Of a DNA stretch of 64,000 bases, positions 11,539 through 24,506 are shown piece after piece; position 1 is the stretch's first letter; the number at the start of each line of letters is the position of its first letter. The notes under the pieces were generated by a model, which did no database searches, was not told where the DNA came from, and saw only the letters and a program-made list of their open reading frames with translations. A program made the position numbers and the translations under genes. Origin of the DNA: Dillenia suffruticosa (lineage: Eukaryota > Streptophyta > Magnoliopsida > Dilleniales > Dilleniaceae); the NCBI GenBank assembly GCA_033439265.1, contig JAVTVX010000010.1:28447056-28511055 (forward strand). The letters are read 5' to 3'.

Positions 11539-11869
11539 AAATTGTTGGACCGACAACCAAAGCTCCAACATTCCTTATCGTGTGTTATCACATGATTTAC
11601 GTGGGTAATTCGTTTGTAAATTTTTAGATAATCCTGTTTTGCACAATGTCAGTATTAATATTAATAATATAAGGATAATTGAACATGTTGTCCTGCCATA
11701 CTCTTTCATTCTCTGGAAGTCGAAAATATATTGAATGCTGGTCACGCGCCTAATTAAAAAGAAGCGTACTCTCTAATTTTTTTTTCATCCAAAATCATTA
11801 TCCAATTAATTCATTTTGAGTATTTACAATGACTCCATCAAGGGATTGTCCATCGACTGCACTCTCTAT

Positions 11870-12047
11870 TTTTTTTTAATTATCGATATCTGAAACCATA
11901 TTCTAACTAATTGGGTTCAAGTGTTTACAGAGATCCTATTTAAAAGTCAGTTCTCCCAATATAGTTTTTTTTTATTTTCAAATTTTGAATTCAATAATTG
12001 ATTAAAAGATTTAATATTTTATTTTATTAAATAGATTATCCGTTGGT
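11870..12047 (-). mobile_element. SINE (family A) with target-site duplication
   Basis: GACTGCACTCTCTAT (11855-11869) and GACTGAACTGTCTAT (12048-12062) agree at 13 of 15 bases. The body is in reverse orientation with leading poly-T. A shorter, truncated copy of the same family seems to sit just before it at about 11770-11850. Confidence 0.8.
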
Positions 12048-12378
12048 GACTGAACTGTCTATCCACAAGCGACTTTGTATTCTCGGTCTAGTACCCAAAA
12101 AAATAAGTGATTTTTTTTTATTATACAAGAATTCAAATCTTGGATCTCAGGATTGGAGAAAAAAATTATGACCATCAGACTGTCTATTTTGGGACAAAAA
12201 AAAAGCACTTTGTACGCACTACAATCCGTAGGTTGAACTAGGCCCACCATCTCAGATGATTGGCCCAAACCCATTCAAACACAAAGCCGGCCCGTGTGGG
12301 CCTCACTAAGAGCCTCACCCACATGGAATGGAAACACAAACAGTGAGCGAGAGAAGAGTGAGAGTCTCCCACCCCCAA

Positions 12379-12548
12379 AAGTTCAATCTACGCGGTGGGA
12401 AAGACTCTATGTACCTTAATCAAGTACTCATATTCAAGTTTTCTTAGAAATGACCTCCTCCTTTATAAGAGGTTTGATAGTCAGATCGATTTGAATTAAT
12501 CGAAACAAAAATCTAAATATCAAGAGTCAGGGACCAAGAAAAAAAAAA
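12379..12548 (+). mobile_element. SINE (family A) with target-site duplication
   Basis: Flanked by GAGTCTCCCACCCCCAA (12362-12378) and GAGTCCCCCTCCCCCCAA (12549-12566), similar but diverged. The box-A-like segment is CTACGCGGTGGGAAAGAC; the body holds GATCGATTTGAATTAATCG and the tail is an A-run. Confidence 0.7.
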
Positions 12549-12719
12549 GAGTCCCCCTCCCCCCAATTTCTTCATAATCAGAGGGAGAAGAGAGTATCCC
12601 TGATGAAATAGTTTGGTTATCATAATTTTACTTTTTCGATCCTAAAATTTAAGGTATGAATTCTTGCGTAAAAAAAAATAAAAGGGGGAGAAGATAGTAT
12701 TTGTATTTTTTTTTATTTT

Positions 12720-13400
12720 TCCAGCGTGTCAGGTATTTGTCTTGGCGGCCGGTGAATGGATGCCGAGTGGGACATGGGCTGTGCAAAGCTCAGTAATCCA
12801 CGTGACTCGTACAAATGTGGTCATGACTTCATAAGTGACACGTATCTCCTCGTATTGGTGTCAAATCACCATATGATTGCTACGTCCCTCTTATAATAAA
12901 ATGCAAAAAGACATGAATATATTGGGAAATAATAAATTTGATGAGCAAAAGTTTTTAAATTAAAAAAATTATATATTTTTAGAATTTTGAATTGCAATAG
13001 AATTTAATATTTTTCTTAGAAACCCTTATCCCCATATTTATTGACTGTTTCAACCCCAACAATGTCACGTCAGACACGACATTAAAACAATTTTTGGGAA
13101 ATTTGAAACCCAAAAGCAAAGCCCTAGAGTGGGCAATGGGTGGTGTTGGATGTGCCCCAAAAATGGGGCTCGTTTGGGCTCCTGCACCTGTGTGGGGCTT
13201 TCGATGGCACCTTTAAGGGTTCTTGTTCCTGCACGTGGAGTGGGGAGAGTGAAGGTCACCGTTGGATTAAGTCAAAAAATCTAAATTAGATTTGGTCGGC
13301 GAAGGTGGTCATGATTATAGGCCATTGATTGTGCATGATTTCTTGGGGTTATGGACAAGATGGTTGACTTATTTTGGAATTTTGATTCTGGGCTGGTCCC
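12720..13400. other. GC-richer gene-free block with promoter-like motifs
   Basis: More GC-rich than its surroundings. It contains a G-box-like CCACGTGAC at 12799, ACACGTATC near 12839 and CTTATAATAAA near 12891, and around 13200 CTGCACGTGGAG. No open frame or splice pattern follows that would make a gene. It could be a remnant promoter or a gene remnant. Confidence 0.3.
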
Positions 13401-13648
13401 ATCAGGAGGCCTAGCTTAATGGGGGATTGCGACTGCCTTTTTGACCATCCGATCCTATCCTTAGGATACACTTACACACCATGCGATTCATTTCTCACTC
13501 ACACACTTTTTCATTTCTCACCCTCTGATTTCGGACATCTCAAATCAGAATAAAAGAAAAAAAAAAAGATTCAATCTAACGGAGTTTTTAGTTTTTCAAA
13601 ATGAAATATGGTTGAGGGTTACATCTCAAAATGAATAAAATAACTAAA

Positions 13649-13826
13649 GTCATCGATCAGGTAGGAGAGTACAATATTCCCTTGAGTATAAGTTTCGATC
13701 GAATCTAAATCATACGAATGAGAAAATAAAATTTAAAAAAATCAATATTTAATAAGTTTCATAATATTTAAATTGAATTAATCAGATAAATTTTAAATAT
13801 TAATAAAAATTAAAAATAAAAAATAA
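13649..13826 (+). mobile_element. SINE (family A) with perfect 15-bp target-site duplication
   Basis: AATAAAATAACTAAA occurs exactly at 13634-13648 and 13827-13841. Between them are AAATTGAATTAATCAGATAA and an A-rich end of family type, although the middle of the body is diverged. Confidence 0.8.
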
Positions 13827-13841
13827 AATAAAATAACTAAA

Positions 13842-15375
13842 ATTTTTCCTTTAAAACATTGTTAGCCCTTACAGCTATAGTATCAAAATTAATGTACCTA
13901 CAAGCGATAAAATGCACAGGAATTTTTACGGGTCGAAATTTCAAGTTCGAATTAGAAAGGGAACTATAGAAGAAAACTACAATGAATTTGCTAATGTTAA
14001 TTTTTCAAGATAATCCAAGAAATTCTCTTCAAAAATGAAAAAAAAAAAAAAACAGTATTAACGCATTTTAAACGTCGGAAATCAAACAAAAGTTTATTTA
14101 AGTTTATAAAATGATTGATTTAAATTTTCTGCTAAATATTTAACCTCATTTAGATGCTATTAAAATCTCAAGGGGGTCTTCAATACACTTTTTAACTGAT
14201 ATTAGTTTAAAAATAATAAAAGTAAAAATTACCGAAGGGTTAGGACTCGGTGAAAAATCTATAATATTAAAAAAAAAAAAATTGCTTATACTTTAATTTA
14301 ATGCTAGTCATTTTACATAATGTATTGATTTTGTTAATAAATGGCTTCATTAATGTTAAAATTAAATCCGAACGACAGGGTGCTAGGAGAATAAAGTTTC
14401 TTTCTTTTTTTTTTTTCCAAAATTCTTTTAGTTATTTATGCAAAGAGCTCAACAATTTTAACCAAACATTCATGATTTTTTTATATTATGTTTTCAGTAA
14501 TTATATATTTAATTCTTTAGTACTTCACAATTTCTTAAATCAACTTTTTTGTTTCAATAATAATTCATTTTTTTTATTATAATTAAAGGAGATATTTCTA
14601 TACGTAAAATCGTCATATAAGATTTTAGTACACAATTATAATTCAAATTTTTGTGAAAAAATTATGCGAATTGTCCGATTAATCAAAGCATAATATAAAT
14701 ATCAAACTCATGGCAATTGGCTATTTTAAATATAAATACTTCAATAGGGTTTTTTTTTTCATTTAAATATATTTGAAAAAAATTATATCTTCATTATATA
14801 TGTTGAAAGTAAGGATGTGGGCAAACATTTAAAATTTGTCACACTTTCTTAGTTATACATCTTCATTATATATATGTTGAAACTGTACTTTATTACGGTT
14901 TAATCAAATGTTGACTCGAACTAAAACCAAAAAGGTACTAAAATCATAAATGCAAAAATCGACTTGATCTAATACTAAAACTAAATGGAACTATTTTAGT
15001 TCTTATTCCCATTGAACCGGAGTCTTTTAATGTACATTTATGATGTTTTTATTTTGAACAATTTATGATGTTATTATTTTGAACAATTTCCCTTGAGGCA
15101 CAAATTAGAAAAACTCATCATTTAATAGAACCCCATATTTAGGAAATTAATTAAAAGACAAAAACAAAATATGAATTGCAATGAGAAAATACTCTTTATT
15201 TGGGAAAAAAAAAATTCTTGCCATCACTTGTAGGGTAGAATGAGGAAAGCGACCCCATGAAAAATAAAAATCAGAGCTTCTGGTCAAAAAACGGATGAAC
15301 ACATTTAAGCTGGTCAAAGGTGAAAAATCCATCCAATCATATTTGTTTAACAAATGTTTACATCCCGAAGACCCG
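13842..15375. other. Gene-free AT-rich intergenic sequence
   Basis: No gene, RNA or structured repeat recognised. A faint 3' end of a family A SINE may lie at 14650-14710 (GATTAATCAAAGCATAATAT). The open frames here are low-complexity AT-rich sequence. Confidence 0.4.
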
Positions 15376-16335
15376 TTCTTTTTTTTTTTTTTGGTAGGAA
15401 AAGAGATAAATAAAACAAAACCCAGCCCAAGGGACTACACACACCCACGGCCCACCGAAGGACCTCTCACGAGCCTTCTAGCCTCTGTTCCGCACTTGTC
15501 ATCGCTCGGCAAGGAAATGATAGAGTTAGGCGGTCTCTCCAGGATGGACACCCCATTAGGACTAGCTTTGCCTAATCTAGCTAAATGATCAACGCACTTG
15601 TTGGCTTCCCTGTACACGTGCTTCACTTCCATCACTCCAAGCTCCCTCAACAGCTGCCGGCAGTCCATCACAGCGTGCACGAGAGGATGAGACTCCTCAG
15701 TCTTCTTCAGTATATGAGTCAGAGCGAGGTTGTCCACTTCCACTTCAATCTCCGCAGGACGTTTGAGCTTAGCAATCAGGAACCCTTCTCTTAGAGTCCA
15801 AACTTCCGCCGATAGCACATCAGTCTTCCTTATATTCAGGGTGAACCCCAATTTCCAGTTTCCCTCGTCATTTCACAGTAGACCACCTCCACTCGTCATC
15901 CCAGAGATGGAGTCAAATGCGCCATCTGTGTTCAGCTTTAACTTCGCTGAAGCAAGAAGGGTCCACTTGACAATAATCATTTCTTTCTTACTCTGGCAAT
16001 CCTCCTATCTGTGAACCTCGTTCCACCGTCTGCAAAAGCAATTGATCATTGTCACCACGACCTCAGTTGGAGTCGACACACTCTCCATAACTGTTCTGCA
16101 CCTTCTTTTCCAAATGCACCAGAGAGTCGTCCCAAAAACTTAACTTCCTTGCATAGGCTTAACTCTGAACTCACCCTGAATTTCTCGTCAGATCCATTCA
16201 ACCGCATTATTATCCCAAAAGTCACTCACAATATCTATACTCTGAATGATCCGCCTCCACGTTTCCTTAGCTTCTCAATAATCTCGCAAAAACATGAAGG
16301 ACGGTCTCCTCCTCCTCCCGGCAGACTTAGAAAAT
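15376..16335 (-). mobile_element. LINE (non-LTR retrotransposon) 3' fragment: zinc-binding region and RNase H domain
   Basis: On the minus strand a poly(A) tail (poly-T at 15377-15391) is preceded by an RNase H-like domain as found at the end of plant LINE ORF2. The motif KLNTDGAF with GGGLL lies near 15900-15960, interrupted by a stop. Then come AEVWTLREGFLIAKLKRPAE, HPLVHAVMDCRQLL and VKHVYREANKCVDHLARLG, in an open stretch at 15435-15851. Upstream, around 16300, CREEEETVLHVF with a later frameshift is the tail of the reverse-transcriptase zinc-binding region. It is 5'-truncated and inactive. No target-site duplication was found. Confidence 0.85.
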
Positions 16336-17176
16336 TTAAGAATACTGCACCCTCACAATTTCCATTTCCTTTTCCTTTTTTTTTTTTTTTTTTTTTGGAA
16401 AAATTGAAATGTTCCACGTCAGATGCATTAAATGATCGAATGAATGTCGCTTTCAAAAAGAAATTGAAATTAGATTCAATAATATTTTTTAATATAAAAG
16501 ATTATTACCATAATAATAAATTTTAGTTATTTTTATGGACGAATTTAATTTCTATTTAAAAATTTCTCTTATTTTAAAAATATTATGATTTAAATAAATT
16601 GAAATACATTAAATTTTTTTAACAAAATAATAGTCTTGGACTTTGAACCTCCCTCTTAGGATTCATCGATATTTGACCGACAAAACAAAAAATTTATCTT
16701 TTTTTTAATTAAAAAAAAAAAAGGAAAAACATTTCTCTCCAACTTGTGTGATGAGGTGGATGGTTGGTATTTCAACTCTATTTGAAAAATCAAAGTTATG
16801 GTCAAAAGTATAGAGTTGAAAACTCCCACTCGCCCACTCCACCACACAAGTTGCTGATTTGGTTTTTTCAGCATTTGTGCTTTAATTTAATTGATATTGC
16901 AGTGAAACAAAATAATTAGCCAAAAGGTTGAAAAAAAAAAAAAAAACTTTTGTTTGACTTAGGCCTGTGTCAACATCATTTTGCTGGCAAAACCCTGGAA
17001 AGGAATGAAAATTTACATGATTCCCAAGCTCAAATCAAAACCCTAACTCTGATTATTATAGGAGCTGATTGTCGCCCTAATTTGAATCGAAACCATGTAG
17101 AGTCTTATGCCATCTTAGGTCATCTTCCTCTTTATGAGAAAATAGATTTAATAATATTTAAAAAATATTATATATT
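16336..17176. other. Gene-free intergenic sequence
   Basis: Includes a poly-T at 16377-16396 and a poly-A near 16931-16946. No gene or named repeat recognised. Confidence 0.35.
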
Positions 17177-17205
17177 AAAATCAAATCAATTATTGATTTG
17201 ATTTT
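17177..17205. repeat. Perfect AT-rich hairpin, 13-bp arms
   Basis: AAAATCAAATCAA and TTGATTTGATTTT face each other around the 3-nt loop TTA. It has no T-run or gene context that would make it a terminator. The same AAATCAAATCAA motif recurs near 18640. Confidence 0.7.
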
Positions 17206-17357
17206 TAAAATTTGACTTTCTTTATTTTTATTAAAAAAATAATTAATAATTTTTTTTTAAATATTTTCAAAATATATAATATTTTCGGATATGTCTTTTA
17301 GAAGATGACAAATGTATGCTAACATAACTGAAAACGTATTTTATACCCTTTGAATAA

Positions 17358-18141
17358 CGTATTTTTATGCCCTTTGAATAGAAATTGTCTGTTTTGAAAT
17401 TGTAAATCCGTGTCTTACTAAGAAGTTGTCCTTGAACTTTAGTCTTTGTTTATATCCCTAGGATTATATGAAAGGAATGATATTTTGTGGTGTTTGAGGG
17501 TAAAACATTCTCTCCAGAAGGTATGGTGATTAGGGCTTCTATCTAAACCTGTGATGGGTGGATCGCGTTTTCAAGGAAACCTCAACACCCTCTCATTTGG
17601 GATGCTGAATTATTTGGTATCTTCTACGAATTCCTACGAACTGAATACAGATGGATTGATCCATAAGAATACAAACTCGGTAAGGATGGGTAGGCTAATC
17701 CAATATGAGATTAGGTTGTGGATCATGGTTTTTTGAGGATTACAAATTTGTTCATGGCTAAGTTGTGGAGTGTTAAAGAAGGTCTACTTCTTCTTATCAG
17801 GTCTAACTTCTCTCAGGTGTTTGTGGAATTGATTCAAATGAGTTAGTAACGCTTCACTTTAGGAGTTGAGCCACACTATCCTATCTATCACATCATTAGG
17901 AGAGTGTCAACTGTTAATGAGGAAGGTAATAGTTCAATCAGTGTCATATATCACACATGAGGGTAATAGATATGCAAATATAGTAACTCGTCATGAACAT
18001 TCCATATCTCATTGTGCTTATGATTTGTTATCCCCACCTAACGAGATTTATAAATTTTTATTGAATGACATTTGAGACTTAACTTCATTTAGAAGATGAG
18101 TCTTTGCTTCCATGTACCAGAAAAAACAAAAAAAAAAAAAG
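17358..18141 (+). mobile_element. LINE 3' fragment with RNase H domain relic
   Basis: The plus strand shows ELNTDGLIHKNTNSVRMG near 17640 (the first catalytic aspartate region of LINE RNase H). HTILSITSLGECQLLMRKV and VSYITHEGNRYANIVTRHEH follow at 17868-17995, with frameshifts between them. The tail is an A-run at 18119-18140. The flanks TTTATACCCTTTGAA and TTTGTACCTTTGAA could be a decayed target-site duplication, which would place the 5' end near 17358. Confidence 0.7.
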
Positions 18142-19289
18142 TTTGTACCTTTGAAAAATAACTTTTTCCATAATGGACCAGAGATGTACCAGAGGTGCCT
18201 ATAGGCACGTGAGTAGTTTGTTTTAAACTCTCACTGTTACCATGTTGAAAAGTAGATTTTTTCAAAAAGGACGAGATTTTTTGGAGATGCGTGTGGACAC
18301 ACATTGAAAGAGCAATTTTTTCCATGACAAACCAAAAGTCTCCTTAGGTACGTGTGGACGCTTGAATGGTTGTATTTTTTATTTTTTCCTTTTATAAAAA
18401 TGACTTTAATACTATATTAAAAATAAAATTAAATATTACTCTAATATCATTTTTAAAAAAAATTTTACATGATTGTGATAACATATTAAAAGAAATTAAA
18501 AGTAATATAAGAACATAAAACCGAATAATCTATTATTTTAATAAAATATTATAATACATTGGGTTTACATAAAAAAATTAATTATTACAAATACGAAAAC
18601 AAATATAATAAATATAAAAATAAATGAAATCAAACAAAATCAAATCAATTTGATATATAATATTTTGAAAATATTTTCAAAATATTTGATATTTTCTGAT
18701 ACTCTCTATTTCTTTATCTACATATACAGATATAGAACTTTTGCATATTAATAAACAATTTTGACTTTCTCAAATAAAAATTTCACTAGAATTTTATATT
18801 AGTCAAGAAATGAATCTTTCCCTTCTCTCTGTCCTGTTTTCTTTATTCTCTAAAACATTTTTTTCTTTTCTTTTTTTTATTTTTCTTTTGCTAGAGAGAG
18901 AAGGAGGAGAAAGACAGTGATCATTGTTGCACGGGACCTTTTGGGTGATGCATAAAATCTTAACTCTTTTCACTTAGATTGACTTTTATTTTATAAGTTT
19001 TGAGGAGAATTGACTACAATAGAGGTTTGTGGAAATTATTTGAAATTAGACCTAAAGTTTATGGTTTATTTATAGTCTTGATTTTTTCTAAGTGAGGTGG
19101 TTGACATTGCCAATCTTATGGCTCTTTGTATTTTTATAATGTTTCTACTTATTATAAAATATTATAAAATATTCGATTTGATCTGTTACTATTTTTCATT
19201 TGACTATTTTATTATTATAGCCTAACTAAAATACTAATAATATATATTTATCTATAAAATATCATATAACAAAATTTTCTATGGGTGTA
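18142..19289. other. Gene-free AT-rich intergenic sequence
   Basis: A loosely repeated segment with TTTTTCCAT...GGTACGTG recurs at about 18165-18220 and 18310-18355. Nothing else is recognised. Confidence 0.3.
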
Positions 19290-19445
19290 GCAGTCATGCA
19301 TTACACTTCTTTAATTATAAATTTAGAGTTCGAATTATGAGAATAAAAAAAAAGGGATTTGAGAAAGTCATGTTCTTAATGGATTCTATAATACTCGAGC
19401 CAAATTTATAAAGCAAAACTTAAATACCGTTTGATGATAAATAAT
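19290..19445 (+). mobile_element. SINE (family A)
   Basis: Contains the box-B-like AGAGTTCGAATTATG, GATTTGAGAAAGTCATG, ATACTCGAGCCAAATTTATA and GATGATAAA. No duplication visible. Confidence 0.6.
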
Positions 19446-20346
19446 CCACTTAAAAAAAGGGGTGATTTCCCATTCATGAAATTATTATGATTTGGTTAAA
19501 CTCAATTTATCATTTTTCCATTATCATCACCTCCCTTGAAAAGAAAAGGGAAAAAAAAAATTGCATTCTCATTGCCCTCAATTTGCGTGCAATCTAATTA
19601 TGTTTTAGAAGAATATAATTGTACCTATTTTTATCGTATTTGATTGATGAATTCCTGAAATACAACAGGTTTAGAACATTCATCTTTCGATATCTTTTTT
19701 CAAAATATTTGTAGAATATTTGAAAGTGATATTTGTACTGTTACTAGAAACCCTAATCTTCATAGGTTTCTTCAAATTCCTGATGAGAAGGCTTGAAACA
19801 TGCATGTATTGTCTCAATTATGGATAATTTAGGATTTGTTTGTTTCACGGAAATCATTGTGATAAGGAAAAACCCTTTTAGGAAAATCTTTTCTTTTAGC
19901 AATTGAAAATATTATTGTTCATTTGATTTTTAACATTTTTACAAAGATTATTTTCCTACAAATTCTTAAATTAGTCTCGATTAGTTCAGTTGATAAATAT
20001 CTTTATTTATTTATTTTGCCATGCAAAGGAAGAGCTAGTCTTTCAAATGAATACTTCAACTAAATGTCTTGATCAATACAATCCTTTGAAACAATATAAA
20101 TAGATTTTTCAATAGTTCTAAAAATTATTTCAAATTGACCAAAAAGGTTTTAGCTAGAAATTACTCAGACTCTTTTTTCTTAAATGACAGGAGGAGAAAG
20201 TCACGGTTTTGTCATATTTTGTTAATCAAATCAAATCAAATCATTTCATTTCTGGAATCCATTTAGGTGGGAGAAAAAGATAACCCAAGAAGTAAAATCA
20301 AAATTGGCCGCTACACGTGAGGAAGAAAATAAATTCATGTTTGTGA

Positions 20347-20472
20347 AATAGGAATGAAAAAAAAAAAAGATTTAAAAGAGTTAATTTTTTTAATAGATTT
20401 TATTATATTTGGATCGGATTAATTAAATAAAATTTAAAATTTGATCGATGAAAATGAAAAAAATAAAAAAAA
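20347..20472 (+). mobile_element. 5'-truncated SINE (family A) with 12-bp target-site duplication
   Basis: TCATGTTTGTGA is repeated exactly at 20335-20346 and 20473-20484. The insert lacks the tRNA-like head and keeps only the body (TTTGGATCGGATTAATTAAA, GATCGATGAAA) and an A-rich tail, as expected of 5' truncation during target-primed insertion. Confidence 0.8.
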
Positions 20473-21579
20473 TCATGTTTGTGATCCTAAATGGTCATAC
20501 TCAAGATGGCCCCAAGAAATTTGACCCCAAGGCATGTGGGACGACATCATATGTCGCAACCAGAAACCATGACCAATTGTGACCCAATTCAGAATTTCCC
20601 TATTTCTACCAACCGATAGACTCCTTATATAGGGTCCCGATGCGAAAAATCAAAACAAAAATTTAATTAATTAATCAAATTAATTTATTTTTATTTGCAG
20701 AAAAAAGATAAAGACAATTCCAACCATTCCAAGTCTCAAGCTTAGCACTATGCATGATAATTGCATTTTGCTTTCTTGCTAGAAGAGTACAGCCGTTGAA
20801 TATCGTGTTAATGCATGTGTGCAACTTTTCTAGTTCAGTGAACTTTTATTAAATTTCTTTCCTCTACGTAAATCATTTTGATCTTGAAAAGCCACTTAAT
20901 TTTACCTCTCTGGACATTGATTGATACCTGCTTTGGCTTTTGTTTAGAAACATAAACACTGTGCTTGTTAAGCTAGTGAATTTTGTTTTCATATTTGCTA
21001 TATTTTGTTCTAACTCAATTATTCGTCTGTTTATAAAATAGATTTTTAGTAAGAGGAAAAGAATAATACTCATTAGGCAGATAAGTCATTCCTATCTGTC
21101 TTATGGAAGTATTGTGTTAGGATGAGTGTGTTAACTCATTGGATTTCACTCACAGTCTATGATTGGTAATCACCAATGAGGTTTAAAGTGTGATTAAGGG
21201 GGTGCAGTTCTATATGGTTTTGTTTGTGGGTTGGTATAAATTTAGTAAGAATGTACTTAAATTATGGGCATAGTTATGGTAAGTGAATGTGTGATCGATT
21301 GATCGATGATTGATTGAGTAGAATGAATGAGTGAATGAATATCTTGGCCCTAAGCATATTAGTCAATCATATTAAAATCTTATATGTTTCATATTTGATT
21401 TATTTCAACTGTCCCGACATTTTACATTTTTTTTTTGTAAAATCAATTAATTCAAGGTGTTGGTGAATTTATTGGATAAGTACAATGGGCATAATATATA
21501 ACTCGGTGAAATATTATTAGTTTCACCAACTTATAATCGGTTTATTAAGATAAAATGTTAAATTTTTTAATTAAAATTT

Positions 21580-21690
21580 GAATTTAAAACTTAAAAAAAA
21601 AATATATCGAAAGAACTGTCTCTAAATAAAATTTCGTAAATATTCGAATTAAATTATTCAAAATATGATTTCAGTTATAATACAACGATG
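21580..21690 (+). mobile_element. SINE (family A) relic
   Basis: Only the body is readable: CTGTCTCTAAATAAAATTTC, AATATTCGAATTAAATTATT, then an A-rich end near 21690. Diverged; no duplication visible. Confidence 0.45.
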
Positions 21691-23415
21691 AAAATAGAAA
21701 AATATATATATTATTAGTATGGGTGAAAAGCATCGGCTCAAATTATGCTTCACAACCTTTTTAAAGGTTTTACAATTTTGACCGAGCTTTGAACTTTGAC
21801 GAATTTAATTAATTTTACCCTTTATCTTATCATATCTCAAGTTGGTCACCAACCACGAGTGATGGGAGAGAAGTCTCTTTCCAATAGAGGATTTGCGAGA
21901 TGATATAACAAAGAGAAAACTTCGCTTTTACTCTCTTTTTTTGGTTCTCTCTCTCTCTCTCGCTCTCTCGCTCTCGCAATGTGATTGACATTTGGGGCTT
22001 TCTGTTATTACAATGATAGGAGAGAGGTAATTAGACATAATGATGAAGACATTTTCCCCATCTTCTTTTGAGTAAGAACTAAGTGATAACTCGTGGATGT
22101 CTGCCCTCTCGCACATGTATCATTTCCCATGCCAGCGAACGTTCCCGGGCCCCTACAAAATAATTCAGGAAAAATAATAAAAAAAAAAAGCAATCTCTCC
22201 AATTGTTTAAAATCATGCGCAAATCCCACATTTAATTAAGGAAATAAAATTCCTAAGATGATAAATTAAAATCCCTATAGCATAACTAATGTTGCAACTC
22301 ATGTTCACAAATATCTCCTCAATTATTTATTTAATTAAGTGTCAAATTTAAATAAAACTTTTAAATTTATTAATAATGGAATATTTCTCTTTTTAATTCA
22401 TTTAAAGAATAAAAAATGAATTTAATCTTTATTTAATTAGGGACACATGGGATTCTATTCTAAGGTGAATTTCATTTATACCTTAGAAAAATATACGTAA
22501 TATTACATTATACTTGCGTATAATTTACCTTTGAGTCACGAGTATAATCACCAATGAGAGGTTTGGTACGTCTAATTGAGTAAAAATTAAATTAATTTTG
22601 AAAAATATACATTAATACTAAAAGATAGATAGATATAATGAGAATCGAGTAAAATTATAAATCATCGGAAATATTTTAATTAAGGAACAAATTCATAAAC
22701 ATAACAACATTTTAATTAGGGGAAGTACTAAAAAACAATTACCCCATTTTCCTCTATGGACAGGACAGTGATTGGTTGCATGTTTTGAGGGTGAAAACAT
22801 GTCCTACAAGAATGGAGCACCCAACATAGCTCTTGGTAGATATATTGGACTACTCCTCCTAGTGGTCTACCGGGGAGCTATTGAAAATTCTGCCATTACA
22901 TCAGTGTATTATCAACATCAAAAGACTGTTTCAAAATTAATTTGAGATTTATTAGGCAAGGTGAGTAGGGATGCCTTCTCTTCTTTTCTTTTCTTTTATA
23001 TTATGAAATTAGAATTGTATGTTCCACTAGAGACAAGAAAAGAAAAGTGCATAACATCTGATGCCACATTTTTCTTTTGCGAAATATGTTTCTTTAAAAT
23101 CAAATCAATTGGCTGTTCTCAGTCTCATCTTAAACCTTTGAAACATAAACACTACTTCATTTTTTTATAATTTCGAGATTTTGAGTGAACGGGAAAAAAA
23201 ATTGAAAAGAAAAATTATTTATTTGCTTGTTAATTTATTTATTTATTTGAGAAAACAGATGTAATTATTCAGATGAGAAAGATGGCCTCTCATGCCATTG
23301 GTCTCTCTGTCCCTCTCTCATCTGTTACTTTCACAGAATTTGGTCTAATCAATTGGGAGTACTCAATCGTGAGCGTAACGAGGCCAGTACATTTTCCACG
23401 AATCTCATTACGGAA
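21691..23415. other. Gene-free intergenic sequence
   Basis: Contains a CT microsatellite with CG interruptions at 21946-21976. Open frames at 21928-22229 and 22961-23479 lack any recognisable domain. Confidence 0.35.
21946..21976. repeat. (CT)n microsatellite
   Basis: About 15 CT units, interrupted by CG dinucleotides toward the right end. Confidence 0.85.
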
Positions 23416-23431
23416 AAAATATAACTTCAAT

Positions 23432-24506
23432 TTTTTTTTTTTTTTTTTTTTTTTGACGAAGGGAAGCAAGAAAAATTAACTTAAAAAAAAATCATATCAT
23501 ATTTCAAAAAATAATATATCTCATGTAATCCAAAGGGGGCCAAGGCTCTAGTTTCACAAGAGCAACAATATAGCTATTATTTTCTCTATACACAAAAGAT
23601 ACATGATACAGCAAGATAGAATGAATTAGATTTTTACATTCTCGGATAATATGAAACTCAAATGCAAGGGGGCTACATGAAGCTTATACTCCACCAACCG
23701 AACCCGCTTCGGAATCCGAACTTTGAGAACCAAAGCCTTTGTTAGATCAATCTGCCCACAGATTCGAGAATATTTCCTATGAGACAGCCATCGTGTTAAC
23801 ATCAATTTGGAGAGACTGGCCTAGTTGTTTGCCGATATGATATAATATCTCCTCTTCAAATAATTTGGCTGACAATTCTAGGAGACGAACCCATACTACC
23901 ATATGGTGAATCACTGCCTTTAATGGAACAAAACCATGGGTGCTAGTTGATCACATTGATGGGAGAGTTTTGCGAGATAAAACACATCTCCCATATCTAT
24001 CGACTTGAGTTCTCCCTCAATCTTCTAGAGTGTCAGAATGCGAGTACGCAAGAAATGATATCCGACTGTTTTGCTCCAAAGCTTCACAATCATCGACAAC
24101 CTCCACCTATGTCGGAGAAGACGCAACTATTCATCTGAAATTTCTACAAAGATAAACATCAAGTCTACTAAAGACTCATCCTCCTCTCTCACATCTGAAA
24201 GCTCGTCGGTACAATAAAGGAGCATAGATTCTAGCAATTCCAGAGGTCGATCTATCCCAAGTAGAGAGTTCTTGAATCTCCGATGACGAGCCGAACGATT
24301 CACCCGCATTATTTCCTTTAACTCGCTTGGTACTCCTATGCAGATGATCGACTTCCTTGGCCAAAGGTTCTCTCACTCCGCCATTCTCACCCGTGTCGGA
24401 GGCCATTGGAAGATTGAGCTGCAAGATTTTTGAAATGCTGCTTGTAATGGTCCTATCCCACAATTCACTTCACGATTCTCTCTCTCCAAAAATTAAAGTT
24501 GATACT
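23432..24506 (-). mobile_element. ORF1-only LINE derivative ('half-LINE') with poly(A) tail and target-site duplication
   Basis: On the minus strand the element runs from a LINE 5' region through a start-like ORF1 (MASDTGENGG..., near 24400). Next is a broken DUF4283-type domain: VWVRLLELSAKLFEEEILYH, then a frame break, then RICGQIDLTKALVLKVRI near 23700-23930. A LINE-like 3' UTR follows, ending CTTGCTTCCCTTCGTC, and then about 24 A (T-run 23431-23454). No ORF2 is present. AAAATATAACTTCAAT (23416-23431) and AAAATATAGTTTCAAT (24507-24522) match at 14 of 16 bases and look like its target-site duplication. Stops and frameshifts make it inactive. Confidence 0.75.

Noticed and set aside
15295..15794. 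Plus-strand open frames opposite the LINE RNase H domain
   Set aside because: They are antisense shadows of the minus-strand LINE coding relic.
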